From Mermis nigrescens (taxonomy: Eukaryota; Nematoda; Enoplea; Mermithida; Mermithidae), in contig JAVLUZ010000015.1 of NCBI GenBank assembly GCA_036768485.1, positions 233,379 to 297,378 of the forward strand: a DNA stretch of 64,000 bases, in the 5' to 3' direction. The notes beneath the pieces were generated by a model, which worked only from the letters and a program-made list of their open reading frames with translations, was not told the origin of the DNA and did no database searches. The translations under genes were made by a program, and so were the position numbers. Each line of letters begins with the position of its first letter. Positions within the stretch are counted from its first letter, which is position 1. This document shows, in pieces, positions 20,929 to 32,154 of this stretch.

Positions 20929-21370
20929 CTAAGCCTAAGGCATAAATGGAGGAAAAATTGCTCCGTCTCGCTTCGCTCCTCCGCAATTTTCGCTCCATTT
21001 ATCTCCAGGCTTATCCAACGCGCTAGCATCAATGTGAATGCACATAATTAAGCCTTAGCCTAAGATATTGGTAACCCCGCTCAGTCACAGTCCCCGACGC
21101 TTCGAAGACTAATCCGAAACATTCCCAAAGGCACAGCTTACTCTTCGCCAATCCTTAAGCAGGCACGTAGCTGGCCGTCCTATTTTGGGGGACCAACACC
21201 AATTTTAGGGGGACTAAAACCAAAAAGGCCAAAAATAGCAAGAAGAAGAAGAAAAAAATTTTATCACTAATAAACCAAAGTGATGAAATACGGAATGACG
21301 AGTTACATAATAGATACAAATTAGTTACGGGACATGCGAGTCAATGTAATGACAATTTTTGCGCGCGCCC
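20929..21370. repeat. Short inverted repeat, then unrecognised DNA
   Basis: Within 20930-21016, AAGCCTAAGGCATAAATGGAG and CTCCATTTATCTCCAGGCTTA are inverted, with AATTGC/GCAATT inside, forming a ~86-base hairpin with many paired bases. The rest to 21370 shows only an AGA-rich run (21238-21262). Confidence 0.5.
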
Positions 21371-22198
21371 CACAAGATGTCTAGATAAATCAAAGTTCTC
21401 TGGATTAAAATATGTTTAAGCTAGGGGAAGATACAATGAAGTCAGGAAAATCGTTCCAAACTGTGATGTATTTGTAAAAGAAATCAAACTTTTTCTAAAT
21501 TAGAATGTACAACAGGTATAACTAATTTAAATCTATTAATGCTGCGGGTAATATTATGATTAAATACAAAAAATCATCAGTTTCTAAACATGATTTATGA
21601 CAAATAATTTGATACATCATACACAGACAAATCTGCAAGCGTCTTAATTCAAGTCTGCACAATTTAAGTTGTATTAGACGATCCTCGTAAGAAAGAATAT
21701 TATTATAACCAAAAATATATTTAGTGAATCTACGTTGAACAGCTTCCAGTCGATCTATATCACTAAGATAAGAGGGGTTACATACATTGCAACATTACTC
21801 TAATAAAGGTCTAACATAGCAAATATAAGCTTTAACAAGGTTACATTTATCACGGTACAAAAATGATTTGCGTATTAAAATGCATCTAAAGAAAGCTTTT
21901 TTAATCAAATAATTATAATGTTCCTTGAATTTTAAATTTTGGGAAATTAAAACTCCTAAATCACGGACAAACAGGTTATCACTAGAAATAATTTCCCCAC
22001 TTAGTCTATAAACAACTTTTTGATTATTATTACCCAGATAGAGAACTTGACTTTTGGTTCGTGAAATGGGTAAATCCCATGTATTTGCCCAGTCAAAAAT
22101 CTTATCTAAATCAGACTGTAATAATCTATGGTTACGACTAATATTGAAAATGTTGATATAATCAGCAAACATATAAACCGCAATTATAAAATCATTAT

Positions 22199-22245
<47 letters not shown>

Positions 22246-22690
22246 TTTATAAAATCGAAAAGAGCGTTGGTACAAGGACACTTCCTTGGACGACACCGCT
22301 AGTAACATGACACGTAATCTGAAAAAGACTGATTAACGCCAACACATTGAGAACGATTAAACAAATAGGCCATTAATCATGTAAACAAATTACTGTTTAT
22401 TTCATATCCGTTTAACTTCATATAAAATTTTCAATATTAACTTTATCCAAAGCTTTAGAGAAATCTAAATATATTATATCAACAGTTTCTTTTTTACCTA
22501 ACGACTGAATCCATGAAAATTTACACTTTGAACAATAATTGTGTTTCACAGGATTTATTCTTTTGAAAACCAAATTGAATAAGGAGATATTAGTTTATTG
22601 ACTCCTTGAAAAAGTTTAACAATTGACTGCTAATAATTCTTTCCATAATTTTGGCAATAGAACAACCAAAGAGAAACGGGCCTAGTAATT
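21371..22690 (-). pseudogene. LINE B reverse transcriptase, heavily decayed
   Basis: Reading leftward, fragments in several frames give the ordered blocks of a CR1/L2-like reverse transcriptase: LISPYSIWFSK, VDIIYLDFSKAL-like, SGVVQGSVLVPT-like, FADYI (catalytic FADD altered to FADY), YLGNNNQK, VRDLGVLIS, YVRPLLE, RRFTKYIFGY, LCRLELRRLQICLCMMYQII. The open part 22172-21795 is the longest. A (TA)n run at 22202-22243 has expanded inside the gene. Same family as 13822-14158 plus 16751-17490. Confidence 0.7.
22202..22243. repeat. (TA)n microsatellite
   Basis: An uninterrupted run of 21 TA dinucleotides inside the LINE B remnant. Confidence 0.95.
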
Positions 22691-22779
22691 ATCGACTAAC
22701 TAGTTGAGCTGCCCGGCGTTGCCCAGGCTGAACTTAGGCCTGATAGCTATATGGAATTAATATGTCTCTTGTATTTTTT

Positions 22780-23215
22780 ATTTTTCAAGACTTTTGATGT
22801 TTTGGGATATTTCTGAAAAAATTGTTGGTACAAACCATATTTTATTTTTTGGATTTTTTTAAAATGTCTTTTGTCAACCATTTTTTTGATCAAATCCATA
22901 TTTTTGACGTTACAGAATGGTTTTGAAAATTGTTTAGCCATAATCATATTTTTGATGTTCTGGGGTGTTCTGAAATTTTTTTAATAAAACCCATATTGTT
23001 GATGTTTTGGGATGTTTTGGAAAATTTTTTTCGTCAAACCATATTTTTGATGTTTTAGGATGTTTTGGAAAATTTTTTTAATCAAACCCATATTTTTGAT
23101 GTTTTGGGATGTTTTGGAAAATTTTTTCCGTCAAAACCATATTTTTGATGTTTTAGGATGTTTTGAAATAATTTTTTTCGGTCAAACCATATTTTTGATG
23201 TTTTAAAAATTTTTT
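22780..23215. repeat. ~50-bp satellite (ATATTTTTGATGTTTTGGGA unit)
   Basis: Eight or nine head-to-tail units read CATATTTTTGATGTTTTGGG, then ATGTTTTGGAAAATTTTTT and a TCAAAC end. The left units are diverged, the right ones (22980-23200) close to uniform. A single further unit fragment reappears at 23660-23690 beyond the next satellite, so the second array seems to have arisen or been inserted within the first. Confidence 0.85.
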
Positions 23216-23234
23216 GTTTGTTGTAGCAAAGGGT

Positions 23235-23665
23235 GTCATATATCACGTGATATGTTATAGCTGATGGTATCTCCTATCTTATATCACTGCATGTTATGGC
23301 ACAGACAGGGTATCTATACCAAACCTATCTTATAGCATTGCCTATCTCGTAGCACAGGGTATCTTATATCCCATACTATCTTATAACATTGCCTATCTTG
23401 CAGCTCGGGGTATCTTATAACACTTCCTATCTTATAGCATTGCCTATCTTGTAGCACGGGGTATCTTTTATAACGTTCTATCTTATAGCATTGCCTATCT
23501 TGTAGCACGGGGTGTCTTATATCACGTCCTATCTTATAGTATTGCCTATCCTGTAGCACAGAGTATCTTATATCACGTCCTATCTAATAGCATTGCTTAT
23601 CTTGTTGCACATAGTATCTCATACCATGCCTATCTTATAAAATTGCCTATGTTATAGCATCATTT
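23235..23665. repeat. 51-bp satellite (CTATCTTATAGCATTGCCTA unit)
   Basis: About eight units of 49-51 bp with TATCTTATAGCATTGCCTATC, TTGTAGCACGGGG and TATCTTATATCACG parts. Five successive units keep a multiple of three, so the minus strand stays open from 23559 to 23314 and would give a 17-residue repeat (YPVLQDRQCYKIGxDIR). I take the open frame to be a by-product of period and low stop content. Confidence 0.85.
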
Positions 23666-23689
23666 GGTTAAACCCGTATTTTGATGTTT

Positions 23690-24040
23690 CACAGTGCCGA
23701 CCAATGCTATAACATATATCAATGTACATAGTGTCGCCAGGCATGCTCCTCTTGGCCGGGGTATCCCTATACAAACCGTATAAACTAATTTTTGAAAAAA
23801 TAGCAAAAAATCGGCCATCTCCCGAAATCGTGGAGGCTTATAGCACAGGGGCCAAACCCTGCTCCCTCCCTGCCCAGGGCCAATGGGTGCGTTTGTCGAA
23901 ATTTCAAGATCGCTACGGCTCCTTCCCCCATTGGACCGACCTCGGCCCAAAATGTCAGCCCACCAAATTTCATTGGGCCGGAGCCAACCCGGCACAAACA
24001 TACGAACATACAAACAAACAAACTTTCAAAAATATATAGT
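23690..24040. repeat. Unclassified repeat ending in ACAAACAAAC run
   Basis: A moderately GC-rich stretch with CCAAATTTCATTGGGCCGG followed by ACATACGAACATACAAACAAACAAAC and ATATATAGTAGATGC. This end style is common in invertebrate non-LTR or Penelope-like repeats from memory. Together with GAGCTGCCCGGCGTTGCCC at 22703 it may bracket one element that contains both satellites. No reverse transcriptase is seen. Confidence 0.3.
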
Positions 24041-24250
24041 AGATGCTGGATCCCCCTTTTCCAAAATTGGAATAACATGTGCCATGCTTCAAAGCTTTCC
24101 GATTTTTCTGAATTTTGGGGGCCTGACCCCCCCATTCCCCCCAGAGCTATGTGCCTGTCCTTAGGCACATGAACTTTAACAGCCTGTAACTCCGTGAATA
24201 ATGTCGACCGCCACCTAATTCTTCGAAATATGAACTCCCCATCCCAAAGT
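24041..24250 (-). repeat. Copy of the 18165-18345 repeat
   Basis: Reversed, the phrases GAATTAGGTGGCGGTCG, GAGTTACAGGCTGTTAAAGT and TCATGTGCCTAAGGACAGG match 18210-18275. It is followed on the left by a run of C and G (24115-24150). Confidence 0.5.
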
Positions 24251-24309
24251 CACTTAGAAATGTCCTTGTCGTACGAAATCCAAAAACTACTATCATCTGC
24301 AAATCACCC

Positions 24310-24398
24310 CACCATTTTTAAGGCCAGTGTTATTTTTGACCTTTTGAAAAAATCTTGCACCCCCAGCCAGAACTTTGGTGCCTCCCACCTATGCCCAG
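24310..24398 (+). mobile_element. MITE family M, 3' fragment
   Basis: Begins within the core at ACCATTTTTAAGGCCA and runs to the intact end GCCTCCCACCTATG at 24398. The 5' two thirds are missing. Confidence 0.75.
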
Positions 24399-24805
24399 CG
24401 GGTTCAGGCAGAGCCCGAAAAATTTCGTTACATTTTTATCTATGATAGACATTTCTATCTATGATACAAAATTTTATGTGATTGAGTTTGACTATTTTTA
24501 GACTGATATTAGAACCAAAATTAGGCTGATTTTATGGAAATTTTAGTATCACGATTCAACTTCAAGGTGTTTTTTCAATAAAATTTTTCGGGGCTCTGCC
24601 CCGGACACTGCTGGGGGCGCTTGAGTGCGCCATCCCAGACCAGACTTCCAGCCCTGGAAGAGAGGACATTATTTTGAATTCTGACTATGTTTAGGTATGT
24701 GCTGGGTAGCAAAATTTACGAAGTGCGTTGCTCTAGTAATTGTAAAACGTCGTTTTTAATACATCTATGGTCACCCTTATAATTTTAAAAAATTTTGGTC
24801 GGGTC
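24399..24805. repeat. GGGGCTCTGCCCC-type repeat, otherwise unassigned
   Basis: TTTTCGGGGCTCTGCCCCGGA and GGGGGCGCTTGAG-like text (24585-24625) recur at 51385-51405 and, reversed, near 55675-55710, inside family C elements. The left part echoes it in reverse (GGCAGAGCCCGAAAAATTTC, 24411). So this is probably a decayed relative of family C. No coding sequence. Confidence 0.35.
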
Positions 24806-24980
24806 CATAGGTGGACGGCACCGAAATTCTAGGGGTTCAAGGTTTTTCAAAGGTCAAAAATGGCCTTTAAAATGGTGGTACGGCTAAAAACACCATTTTT
24901 CAACGTTACTCATCGAGCACTATCCACTGGCATCTAAAAATTGCGAAAAAAACAAGAAAAATTTTCAAAAAATTGAATTC
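24806..24980 (-). mobile_element. MITE family M, partial, reversed
   Basis: Starts with the family end CATAGGTGGACGGCACC and runs through the core to GAATTC, where similarity stops. The G-rich outer half and CACACCTGGGCG end are missing. Confidence 0.75.
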
Positions 24981-25324
24981 CTATGTATATCGGCAAATAA
25001 ATAAATACTTTTAAGTAGGTATGTTCAAATAACTTGCTAACTTAAAGGGGAACGCGTAAGTTGTCACTTTGTGACTGCGTGTCCCAGTTGCTGCCGTTTT
25101 TTATCATATGCTGTATTGTTATTTTTTATCACGTGTTTTCTTGGACGTACATAGCAATAAATTTGTTGTTGTTGTTGTTAAACTGATGTCGACTTATCTA
25201 AGTAATTATAAGGGTAGAGGTAAAAAATTGTCCTTATAGTGATTTTTTTGTCTTTTGTGCATTACATCGCTCGTTTTGTCGACAATACATGTTCGTTATC
25301 CCTTTTTGCATTTGTTGTATTTGT
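24981..25324. other. No recognised feature
   Basis: Only a short GTT run (25160-25178) stands out. Confidence 0.3.
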
Positions 25325-25389
25325 CTTGAACTGGGCCCGGGTCCGGACGCCTGAAGACCGGCTGGGCCCGAGTGCCCGATCGATTCCCT
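25325..25389. mobile_element. hAT-like right end with GGGCCC units
   Basis: GGGCCCGGGTCCGG, CTGGGCCCGAGTGCCC and a final CGATCGATTCCCTA form a GC-rich tip. Reversed it starts TAGGGAATCGATCGGGC, resembling the tips of families B, D and E (TAGNGNNNC). No matching left end is seen. Confidence 0.35.
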
Positions 25390-28303
25390 AGTGTTACCCG
25401 CTTCAATGCTAAAAAGGTCAAAGTCAGCAATACAGTCAATATCACAAATAACCTTGTTCGAGCGCCTGACCTACAGGCGCTTGGTAGTCAGATTGGCAGG
25501 CGTCCCTCAGGCTATTTTTGATAAACGTGCGTGTTTAACAATACGATTTTCGACTGACTCGCAGTTGAGTCAAAGGCGCCTGTCGCCTGTCCTTCCTTTG
25601 CTTGAGCAACGTTACTTGCGGTCTTCATTGCAATGTCAAAATTTATCTGGCGTTTCGCTCTGAATTCAAAAATTTATAGTACTATTCACTCGAAGAGCGT
25701 CCAAAATTGCGTCAGAATGGTCTAAAAAAAGCTAAATATATCAGTAAATTGAGCAATTTATATATTTTAAGCGTTAAACTATTCTCACAATTTTCTTCAT
25801 TTCACTAGCGAAAAAAGTTAACATTTCGTCAAAACAGCGTGAATTGTTTCGAGATCTTGTGATGTAAGCAAGAATATTATTTTGTGTAAATTCACTTGAT
25901 TATGCTTAGGTTTAATATGATTATGAATGACTGTATGCTGAAATTTTCAGATTAGACAGCATCACACACGCACAGCATCGGAATGCTGGCGGAGTGAGAC
26001 AAAAAAATTTTTCTGAAGTGCTTTTTTGGGCTTTAGGAAGACAGAACATCAGTGGAAACGCCTAAAAAGGATGCGTTCATTTTTAGGCGTTTGTAATGAT
26101 GCTCTGTTTTCCTAAAGGATAGAAGCAAAAAAATTTCAAGGAAAATTCGATAAAATTCAATAAAAAGTAGATAGAATGGCTGTTTGGCACGTAGAGTTTC
26201 AGAAAAATTGGCATTTTCGAACCAAAAGATCGCAAAAACGTTTAAACCATGATGTTTTCTTCAAGTTTTTGAAAAATTGCGAATTCTGGGGTGGGTTAAA
26301 TTATATTTGCGGGGGTAAATTACTTTTTTTCGGATGAGAAATTCCCACTAAATAATGTATGGCTAGCATTTAGAATAGGTATTGGTCGCGCATAATAGAA
26401 AAAGCTACTCATGAATTATTAACTACTTGACGAAATAATTTTGCATTTTTAAGGGCTCCCAAGTATTGAAACAGAACAGTTGGCATCAGCGGTGGAAGAA
26501 GTTGATATTGAGGATAAGGAAGACAGTGAGGCTCAAGTGAATTATTAGTTTTTCTTCGTTTGTTTTCGCATGCTAATTGTTAGTCATATGTACATGCCGG
26601 TTCAGGAACATCTGCAGAATTTTTTTGAGGAGGGCTGTCCGAAAATTTATGACCATATATGTATTTCCGGATACATTAGAAGGTACACAAAATACCTTTC
26701 TGACCACGCCCTATCCAATTAAAACAAACAATTTTTCGAATAAAAAGTTGTATCTGCTGTTTGCATCAAATTTAAGCCTTGAAATGATTCTTTAGTATTT
26801 TTATATGAAGTTTTGCACCGTCTTAGAATAGACAGTCTTTTAATCGCACCTTGATCATATGAAATTGACTTTTGTTGTCCTGTAGCAAAACTATAAACGC
26901 TAAATAAAGATCCTCATTCCTATAACGCGTAGCGCCAAAAAATTAGAGATTTTTCGGTAAAAGATGCATATTTTCATAATGTTTCTTTCATTGTTTTATA
27001 TTTCACGCTAGTCTACGCATGCATTCAAACGAACATGTACTCGTAAAAGCTCGAAATCTGGAGGGTATAGTCGTTTCTGGGGGTTGAAATGACCTTTAAT
27101 TTTTGTTTGGAAAGGGCGAAAAACACTCCGAATTGGCTTAAAACGCAAGCTTTTGCCAAAAATCGGAGGGGTGGTAAAAAATATCAGTCTTTAGAAAATG
27201 GTACGATGGACTTTAAGTAGGGGAATTTCTTCATTTAATTATTACATCTGTGGTGTACCCAAAATATTGTATTGAATTGTTATTTTAGTCATAATACTAT
27301 ATATAGATTGCAATGTTCTGAGGGAATGGCTGGCTTTATTCGGTCTTAATTGCTTCTCATACACCAAATTATAACGAATGATTCTGATACTCTAGGCTAC
27401 AAGATTGAGAATCACTTGCTTTAATCCGAAAAATATCGATAGATTTGATTTGGTGTTAGAAAATACATATTGATTGTAATAATCTAAACAAAATTATAAT
27501 CAGTTGGTTCGTTCAAAAATGATATTGTTCGAAGAATCACTCTCACTTTAGATCAGTAGCTGGCCAATTTTAAGGGGTGGAGTGTAAAGACTTCTAATTT
27601 TGCTAAAGTCTCAGTCTTTGGGATGGGGATGACCGACTTCAGATGAGGATCCCTAATCTCCCTGTAACGTGTACATATGCGTCTGGTTAGTTCTTGCTTC
27701 TTTGTTGCCATTAGGCATGGGAAATGGACCTTAGGCTATAAATAAAATTATAATTTAAATACCGTAAGTAAAAGTAAGCTATAATTTCTGCGTGAATTAC
27801 GTATGCTGCACTGCAAGTTTGAATTGTGGAAATGATTTCACGCGGCTAGCGCTTATTCTGCCAACGACTCGAAATGAGAAATGTCAGTTTTCGATGCTGG
27901 TTTATTCTTATATTTTGCGGATTAGAGGATCACGATCATAACGATGATAATTTTTGCCTTGAGCAATTACATTTTGCTTTGGCGTTTATATGAGGCCATT
28001 CTCCTGGAGAAATATACTGCAAAGTACACTGCTGAAAACCCGCGACCAGTTTGGAGCTGATTATTAGAGATATAATCCTCCTGTCCAGACATGGACAGCA
28101 TAGGCATTCGGGGGCAGATTTTTGAAGCGCCTTTTTTAGACCCAAAAATGGTTTATACGCGTCAAAAACATCATTTTTTGGCGTTTCTGACGATGCTTCA
28201 TCTTTTTAGGGCATAAAAACGACACATTTCGAAGAAAAAGTTGAACAAATTGTACAAAATATAGTCAAAACATGAGTATATGGCGCAAAGCGCAAAAAGT
28301 TCG
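25390..28303. other. Long stretch with no confident gene
   Basis: A frame at 26453-26548 encodes a 30-residue acidic end (EEVDIEDKEDSEAQ) closed by a stop and preceded by a TTTTTAAG acceptor-like site, with AATAAA at ~26896; this could be a terminal exon or the C-terminus of a transposase. Around 26050-26105, GGAAACGCCTAAAAA and TTTTTAGGCGTTTG form an inverted repeat, echoed at 28155-28215. I recognise nothing else. Confidence 0.25.
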
Positions 28304-28315
28304 ACACTTTTGGGC

Positions 28316-28789
28316 GACATCATTGTGGTCAATATCTATATTCCTGCTGTCTCAAGCTGCCCTCCTGGCTATGAGCCGCCTCTGGCTGCTATTTTTGACA
28401 TGGACAGAGTAGTTGTATTGGGCGATTTCAATGCACACAATAAATTGTGGCATTCACCATCTAATGATGGTAGTGGCAATTTTGTCACCGACCTAATCGA
28501 TCAATCCGACCTACTGCTGCTGAATGAGAAACAAGCTACCCATCTGCCAGTCGCAGCCAATCAACGACCAACTTCGCCCGATTTGTCCCTTGCTTCTTCT
28601 GAACTTGCACCGCTTATACAATGGAACACAAAAAACACCCTGTCATCCGACCATAAGCCTATCATACTTAAAATAGATACGAAACAAGAGCTGATCATAT
28701 CGCAAAAGAAGACTTTCGTTAACTTCAACAAAGCCAACTGGTCCCTTTTCACTGCGAAGTGGAAAATAAAGTGTCGTCGCTCATGTTGA
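28316..28789 (+). pseudogene. Jockey-like LINE endonuclease, partial
   Basis: Visible APE-type blocks are VVLGDFNAHNKLWHS (GDFN block), TSPDLSLASSEL (the SPDL block) and SSDHKPIILKI (the SDH block). The N-terminal N and E blocks were lost in 5' truncation. The frame runs a little beyond its domain because of a frame change near 28765, where the reading passes to the next open part. Confidence 0.75.
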
Positions 28790-29253
28790 ACAATAACCTC
28801 TCAGTGCATCAACGCGAAGTCATGCTTAGACGTATCATTATAGCCGCCGCCAATAAAAGCATACCATTTGGTCGTCGCAAACTCTATGATCCAAGCCTTT
28901 CTGACCGTGCTAATGAGCTGATAAAGGAACGTGATACCATCAGAAGCATCGACCCTACTTCAAACAGACTAGCCGACCTGACCAAAACGCTCAATCAAGT
29001 CTGCAATGAGGAAAAAACCAGGAAATTGCGAGAATTTGTTGGCAACCTGAACAATCGTCCTTCAAACACAAAAAGACTTTGGTCCACCATAAAAGAACTT
29101 GATGGCAAAAATCGTGGCATTGACAACACACCCATTCGTTTCTCTACCAGTGAAGAAACTGACAGCAATCGTATTGCCAACAAATTGCTGAAACAGTTCA
29201 CAGCCGTTTGCCAACACACCTCATTGCCCGACACCCGACGTGTTATACGCTAG
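28759..29253 (+). pseudogene. Jockey-like LINE linker region
   Basis: This open part (164 codons) joins endonuclease and reverse transcriptase: IIIAAANKSIPFGRRK, LIKERDTIRSIDP, KRLWSTIKEL and SDSNR/ANKLLKQF-type text are typical of the linker ahead of Jockey-type enzymes. It ends in a stop at 29251-29253 that is in frame with the reverse transcriptase that follows, so one nonsense change separates them. Confidence 0.7.
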
Positions 29254-29277
29254 ATTCACAAAAAACAACTTAGCCAA

Positions 29278-31086
29278 GTGCAGTTTAATATCAACAATGT
29301 CAAAAAAGCGATTAAAGAAGCCAAAAATTCAAAGGCGTTTGGTCCAGATGAAATTGCAATGCCGTACCTAAAACACCTCGGCCCTTTTGGTCTGCAGTTC
29401 CTTACCAATTTGTTCAATTTGTCTGCCTCGACCGCTATTATGCCTTTGATTTGGAAACGTTCGATCATAATCGCCTTGCCTAAACCTGGCAAAGATCCTA
29501 ATACTGCATCATCATACCGACCTATCTCACTTTTATGCCCTTCTGCAAAAATAATGGAACGCCTACTCTTGCCACACATTATCAATCATTTACCGCCTGC
29601 CTTACACCAGCATGGCTTCAGACCTGGCCATTCAACTACGTCTGCCCTCTTGCACCTTACAACGGCAGTATGCCAAGGTTTCAACCAACCAAAACCAGCG
29701 AAAAGAACAATAGCAGTAGCACTGGATCTGAGCAAAGCCTATGATTCTGTGGATCACACTATGCTGCTGAAAATTCTGGCCGACTCGACCTTACCTGGCT
29801 GGACCTGCCGCTGGTTGGCAGCTTATTTACGAGGAAGAGAAGCAATATGTACTTTCCGCAATGTGAGATCAAAAAGTACAATCACTAGAATGGGTGTGCC
29901 TCAAGGCTCTGTGATTTCACCAGCCTTATTCAATGCATATATCCGCGACTTGCCAACACCACCGGAAATCCAAGTGATTTTGAATGCGGATGATATAACC
30001 GTGTTCACGAGCAACCCAACAATAAAAATCATGGAAAACCGGTTGAACAACTATCTACCTCTACTCGCCACCTTCCTCAAAAACCGCCATCTCACAATTT
30101 CTACCGAAAAATCAACAAGTACACTATTTACTCCTGAAACCAAACAACATTCGCTGCAACTCAACATCTCCATCAACAATGTACATCTGCCAACCGAAAA
30201 ATATCCAAAAATTTTAGGTGTTACGTTTGACCCTAGCCTATCGTTCAACCGCCATACCGAGACGATCAAACAAAAAGTTCAAAAACGCAACAACATCTTG
30301 AAAGCGTTAACTGGACGAACATGGGGTGCACAAAAAGAAACGATTCTTCTAACATACAAGGCCATTGGCCGTTCAATTTTGAATTATGCTGCACCAGTTT
30401 GGACGCCGTCAATTAAAACATCTAATTTTGGAAAACTGCAAAGCTGTCAAAATACGGCACTCCGTTTGGCCACCGGTTGCCTTCAACTCACGTCAATCGA
30501 CCACCTGCATAGCGAAACCAGAATGCTATCTGTATCAGATCACAACCGACTCTTGGCTGACCAATATTTCGTCGCATGCCTGCATAACAACCATCCATGC
30601 AGGCAGTTATTCGGCTGTCCTGGACCACCTTGCCGACGTCAAAGAAATTTCCGGCTCAAACCAACACTTAAAATGTACTCAGAAACTAGAGTTCAACGCC
30701 GTTTAAGAAATCTACCTCCACCTACGACACTTCACCAATGTCAAAACAATCTCCACAAGAAGGCAGTGATCGCCAGCCGTCACCGCTTCATCAAACCAAA
30801 CCCTTTCATATTCCGTCGCCCACCAAACATCGCCGCACAAGAAACAAATCTCCCACGTTGCTCCCGAGCCAAACTTGCACAACTAAGGAGCGGATACAGC
30901 TACATATTGGCATCGACTCGCAGCCGACTAGACAACACTGGCCAAACATCTGATCTTTGCCCTTACTGCCTGGCGGCGACAGAAGATACACTACACCTCT
31001 TCAACTGCCCGTCACGGCCTTTACAAGCAAATATCATCGAACTATGGAGGAAACCAGCAAAGATAGCAACCGCATTAAACATTTGA
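29278..31086 (+). CDS. Jockey-like reverse transcriptase, 602 codons open
   Basis: The frame carries all blocks of a LINE reverse transcriptase: AFGPDEI (20-26), WKRSIIIALPKPGKDP, SSYRPISLL (79-86), HGFRPGHST, VALDLSKAYDSV (catalytic Asp150), MGVPQGSVISPALF (205-218) and NADDITVF (catalytic Asp238-Asp239; the residue before ADD is usually Tyr or Phe, here Asn). The thumb and connection follow, and the C-terminus has CPYC...HLFNC, a CCHC motif common in Jockey-type elements. Over 600 codons remain open, so this part decayed little. Because the upstream stop and 5' truncation disable the element, it is unlikely to make a complete enzyme. Confidence 0.82.
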   Translation: MQFNINNVKKAIKEAKNSKAFGPDEIAMPYLKHLGPFGLQFLTNLFNLSASTAIMPLIWKRSIIIALPKPGKDPNTASSYRPISLLCPSAKIMERLLLPHIINHLPPALHQHGFRPGHSTTSALLHLTTAVCQGFNQPKPAKRTIAVALDLSKAYDSVDHTMLLKILADSTLPGWTCRWLAAYLRGREAICTFRNVRSKSTITRMGVPQGSVISPALFNAYIRDLPTPPEIQVILNADDITVFTSNPTIKIMENRLNNYLPLLATFLKNRHLTISTEKSTSTLFTPETKQHSLQLNISINNVHLPTEKYPKILGVTFDPSLSFNRHTETIKQKVQKRNNILKALTGRTWGAQKETILLTYKAIGRSILNYAAPVWTPSIKTSNFGKLQSCQNTALRLATGCLQLTSIDHLHSETRMLSVSDHNRLLADQYFVACLHNNHPCRQLFGCPGPPCRRQRNFRLKPTLKMYSETRVQRRLRNLPPPTTLHQCQNNLHKKAVIASRHRFIKPNPFIFRRPPNIAAQETNLPRCSRAKLAQLRSGYSYILASTRSRLDNTGQTSDLCPYCLAATEDTLHLFNCPSRPLQANIIELWRKPAKIATALNI

Positions 31087-31139
31087 TCGATGGTACCATG
31101 TCCGGCAAATACAACAACAACAACACTTTTGGGCAAGTA

Positions 31140-31345
31140 TGCAGCTAAAAACGCTTAAAAAGGCACCTTTTCTACGAATTTTCGGGAAAATTTCGGAAAT
31201 TTATGGAAAATCGCGAATTCCGGGGAAGGGCAGGCCTGTAGGCAGAAATTTTTTTTTGGGGGGGAGGGCAAGATTTTTTTTACTTGAAAACGTATAGTGT
31301 TAAGGATACCTCTGTTACCTTGGTTGTAGCCTTTCCTACGGCTGG
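31140..31345. repeat. Continuation of target repeat and a hAT-A-like tip
   Basis: The LINE target resumes at 31123. CAGGCCTGTAGGCAG followed by a G run at 31228 resembles the left end of family A (CAGGCCCGTATCCAGG). Its right partner is not seen. Confidence 0.35.
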
Positions 31346-31525
31346 TAGGGATGCAACGGATCCGGGTTTTCCAATAACATCGGATCCGGATCCGGATCCG
31401 TACAATTCAAAATAACGGATTCGGATCCGAATACGGATCCATAAAATTTAAAATAACGGATCCGGATACGGATCTTTAATTATTAAAATAACGGATAATA
31501 ACGGATCCGGATCCGGATCCATGAA
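31346..31525. mobile_element. hAT-like left end with GGATCC array
   Basis: The tip TAGGGATGCAACGGATCC is followed by about a dozen CGGATCCGGATCC-type units separated by short AT-rich links to 31525. The tip resembles that of family B (TAGAGCTGCAC). No matching right end appears, so the element is truncated or extends in altered form. Confidence 0.5.
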
Positions 31526-32154
31526 TATGCGTTATGAACGCTTAATTTTTTTAATACTTAAATTTTTGTTTGCAAGTACGATGCTCATTAGTTTCAGAAG
31601 CAGAATTACTGTTGGATGATGAAATAAGCAAAGCTGCATGAGCTTGGTTAAGTGGTCCGGATTGATCTTAATTCGGCTGTAGCTTGAAAAACTGCGAATC
31701 TGACGTCTTCCTCTCATTAATCGGAAATGCCAAAAAGCATTTCTAGTCCTATCTGAAACTATTTTACACTAGCTGATAACGAAACTAAATCGCAATGTAA
31801 TCTCTGCGCAGCAAAGCTTTCCAGAAGCGGCGCCAGACATGCCCAGTAGCCACTCAAGCCCTGAGGAGCAGCTTTTGGTCTGACCTCTCAGTTCCTCTCA
31901 ATTAGCTTCATTGAGGAACTCAAACCCCTCCACTGCGGTAAAGTGGCTGCTCATTGGAGGGGAAGCCTAGGTGTAAAGTAAGCCTAAATATAAAGTAAGC
32001 CTAAGTTTAAACCAGAATCAACTAAGACTAAAGCCGAACTGAGATTAAAACTAGACTAAACCTGAACTAATGTCTAAATTAAGCCTAGAATGTATGCGAG
32101 ATGTTGTATGACATCCCAGTGTAGATACAGCGTTCGTCCCTGTGGTACTTGATT
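31526..32154. other. No gene; AAGCCTAA-rich stretch
   Basis: 31985-32095 holds repeated AAGCCTAA/GACTAAA motifs that look like a decayed simple repeat. A GC-richer part (31820-31970) has no recognisable coding content. Confidence 0.3.

Larger units (their letters stand above)
28316..31122 (+). mobile_element. Jockey-like LINE, 5'-truncated, with target duplication
   Basis: The element begins inside the endonuclease, carries the full reverse transcriptase and ends in a short (CAA)n tail (31110-31125). ACACTTTTGGGC flanks it at 28304-28315 and 31123-31134 (at least 10 bases are unambiguous), which is the direct repeat made by target-primed reverse transcription. The ATG of the first long frame (28280) lies in the target, not in the element. 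It differs from the A and B LINEs in having a C-terminal CCHC motif and a CAA tail. Confidence 0.88.

Noticed and set aside
23722..24168. Four overlapping frames of 93-127 codons on both strands
   Set aside because: They compete with one another in a GC-rich repeat and none shows a known motif.
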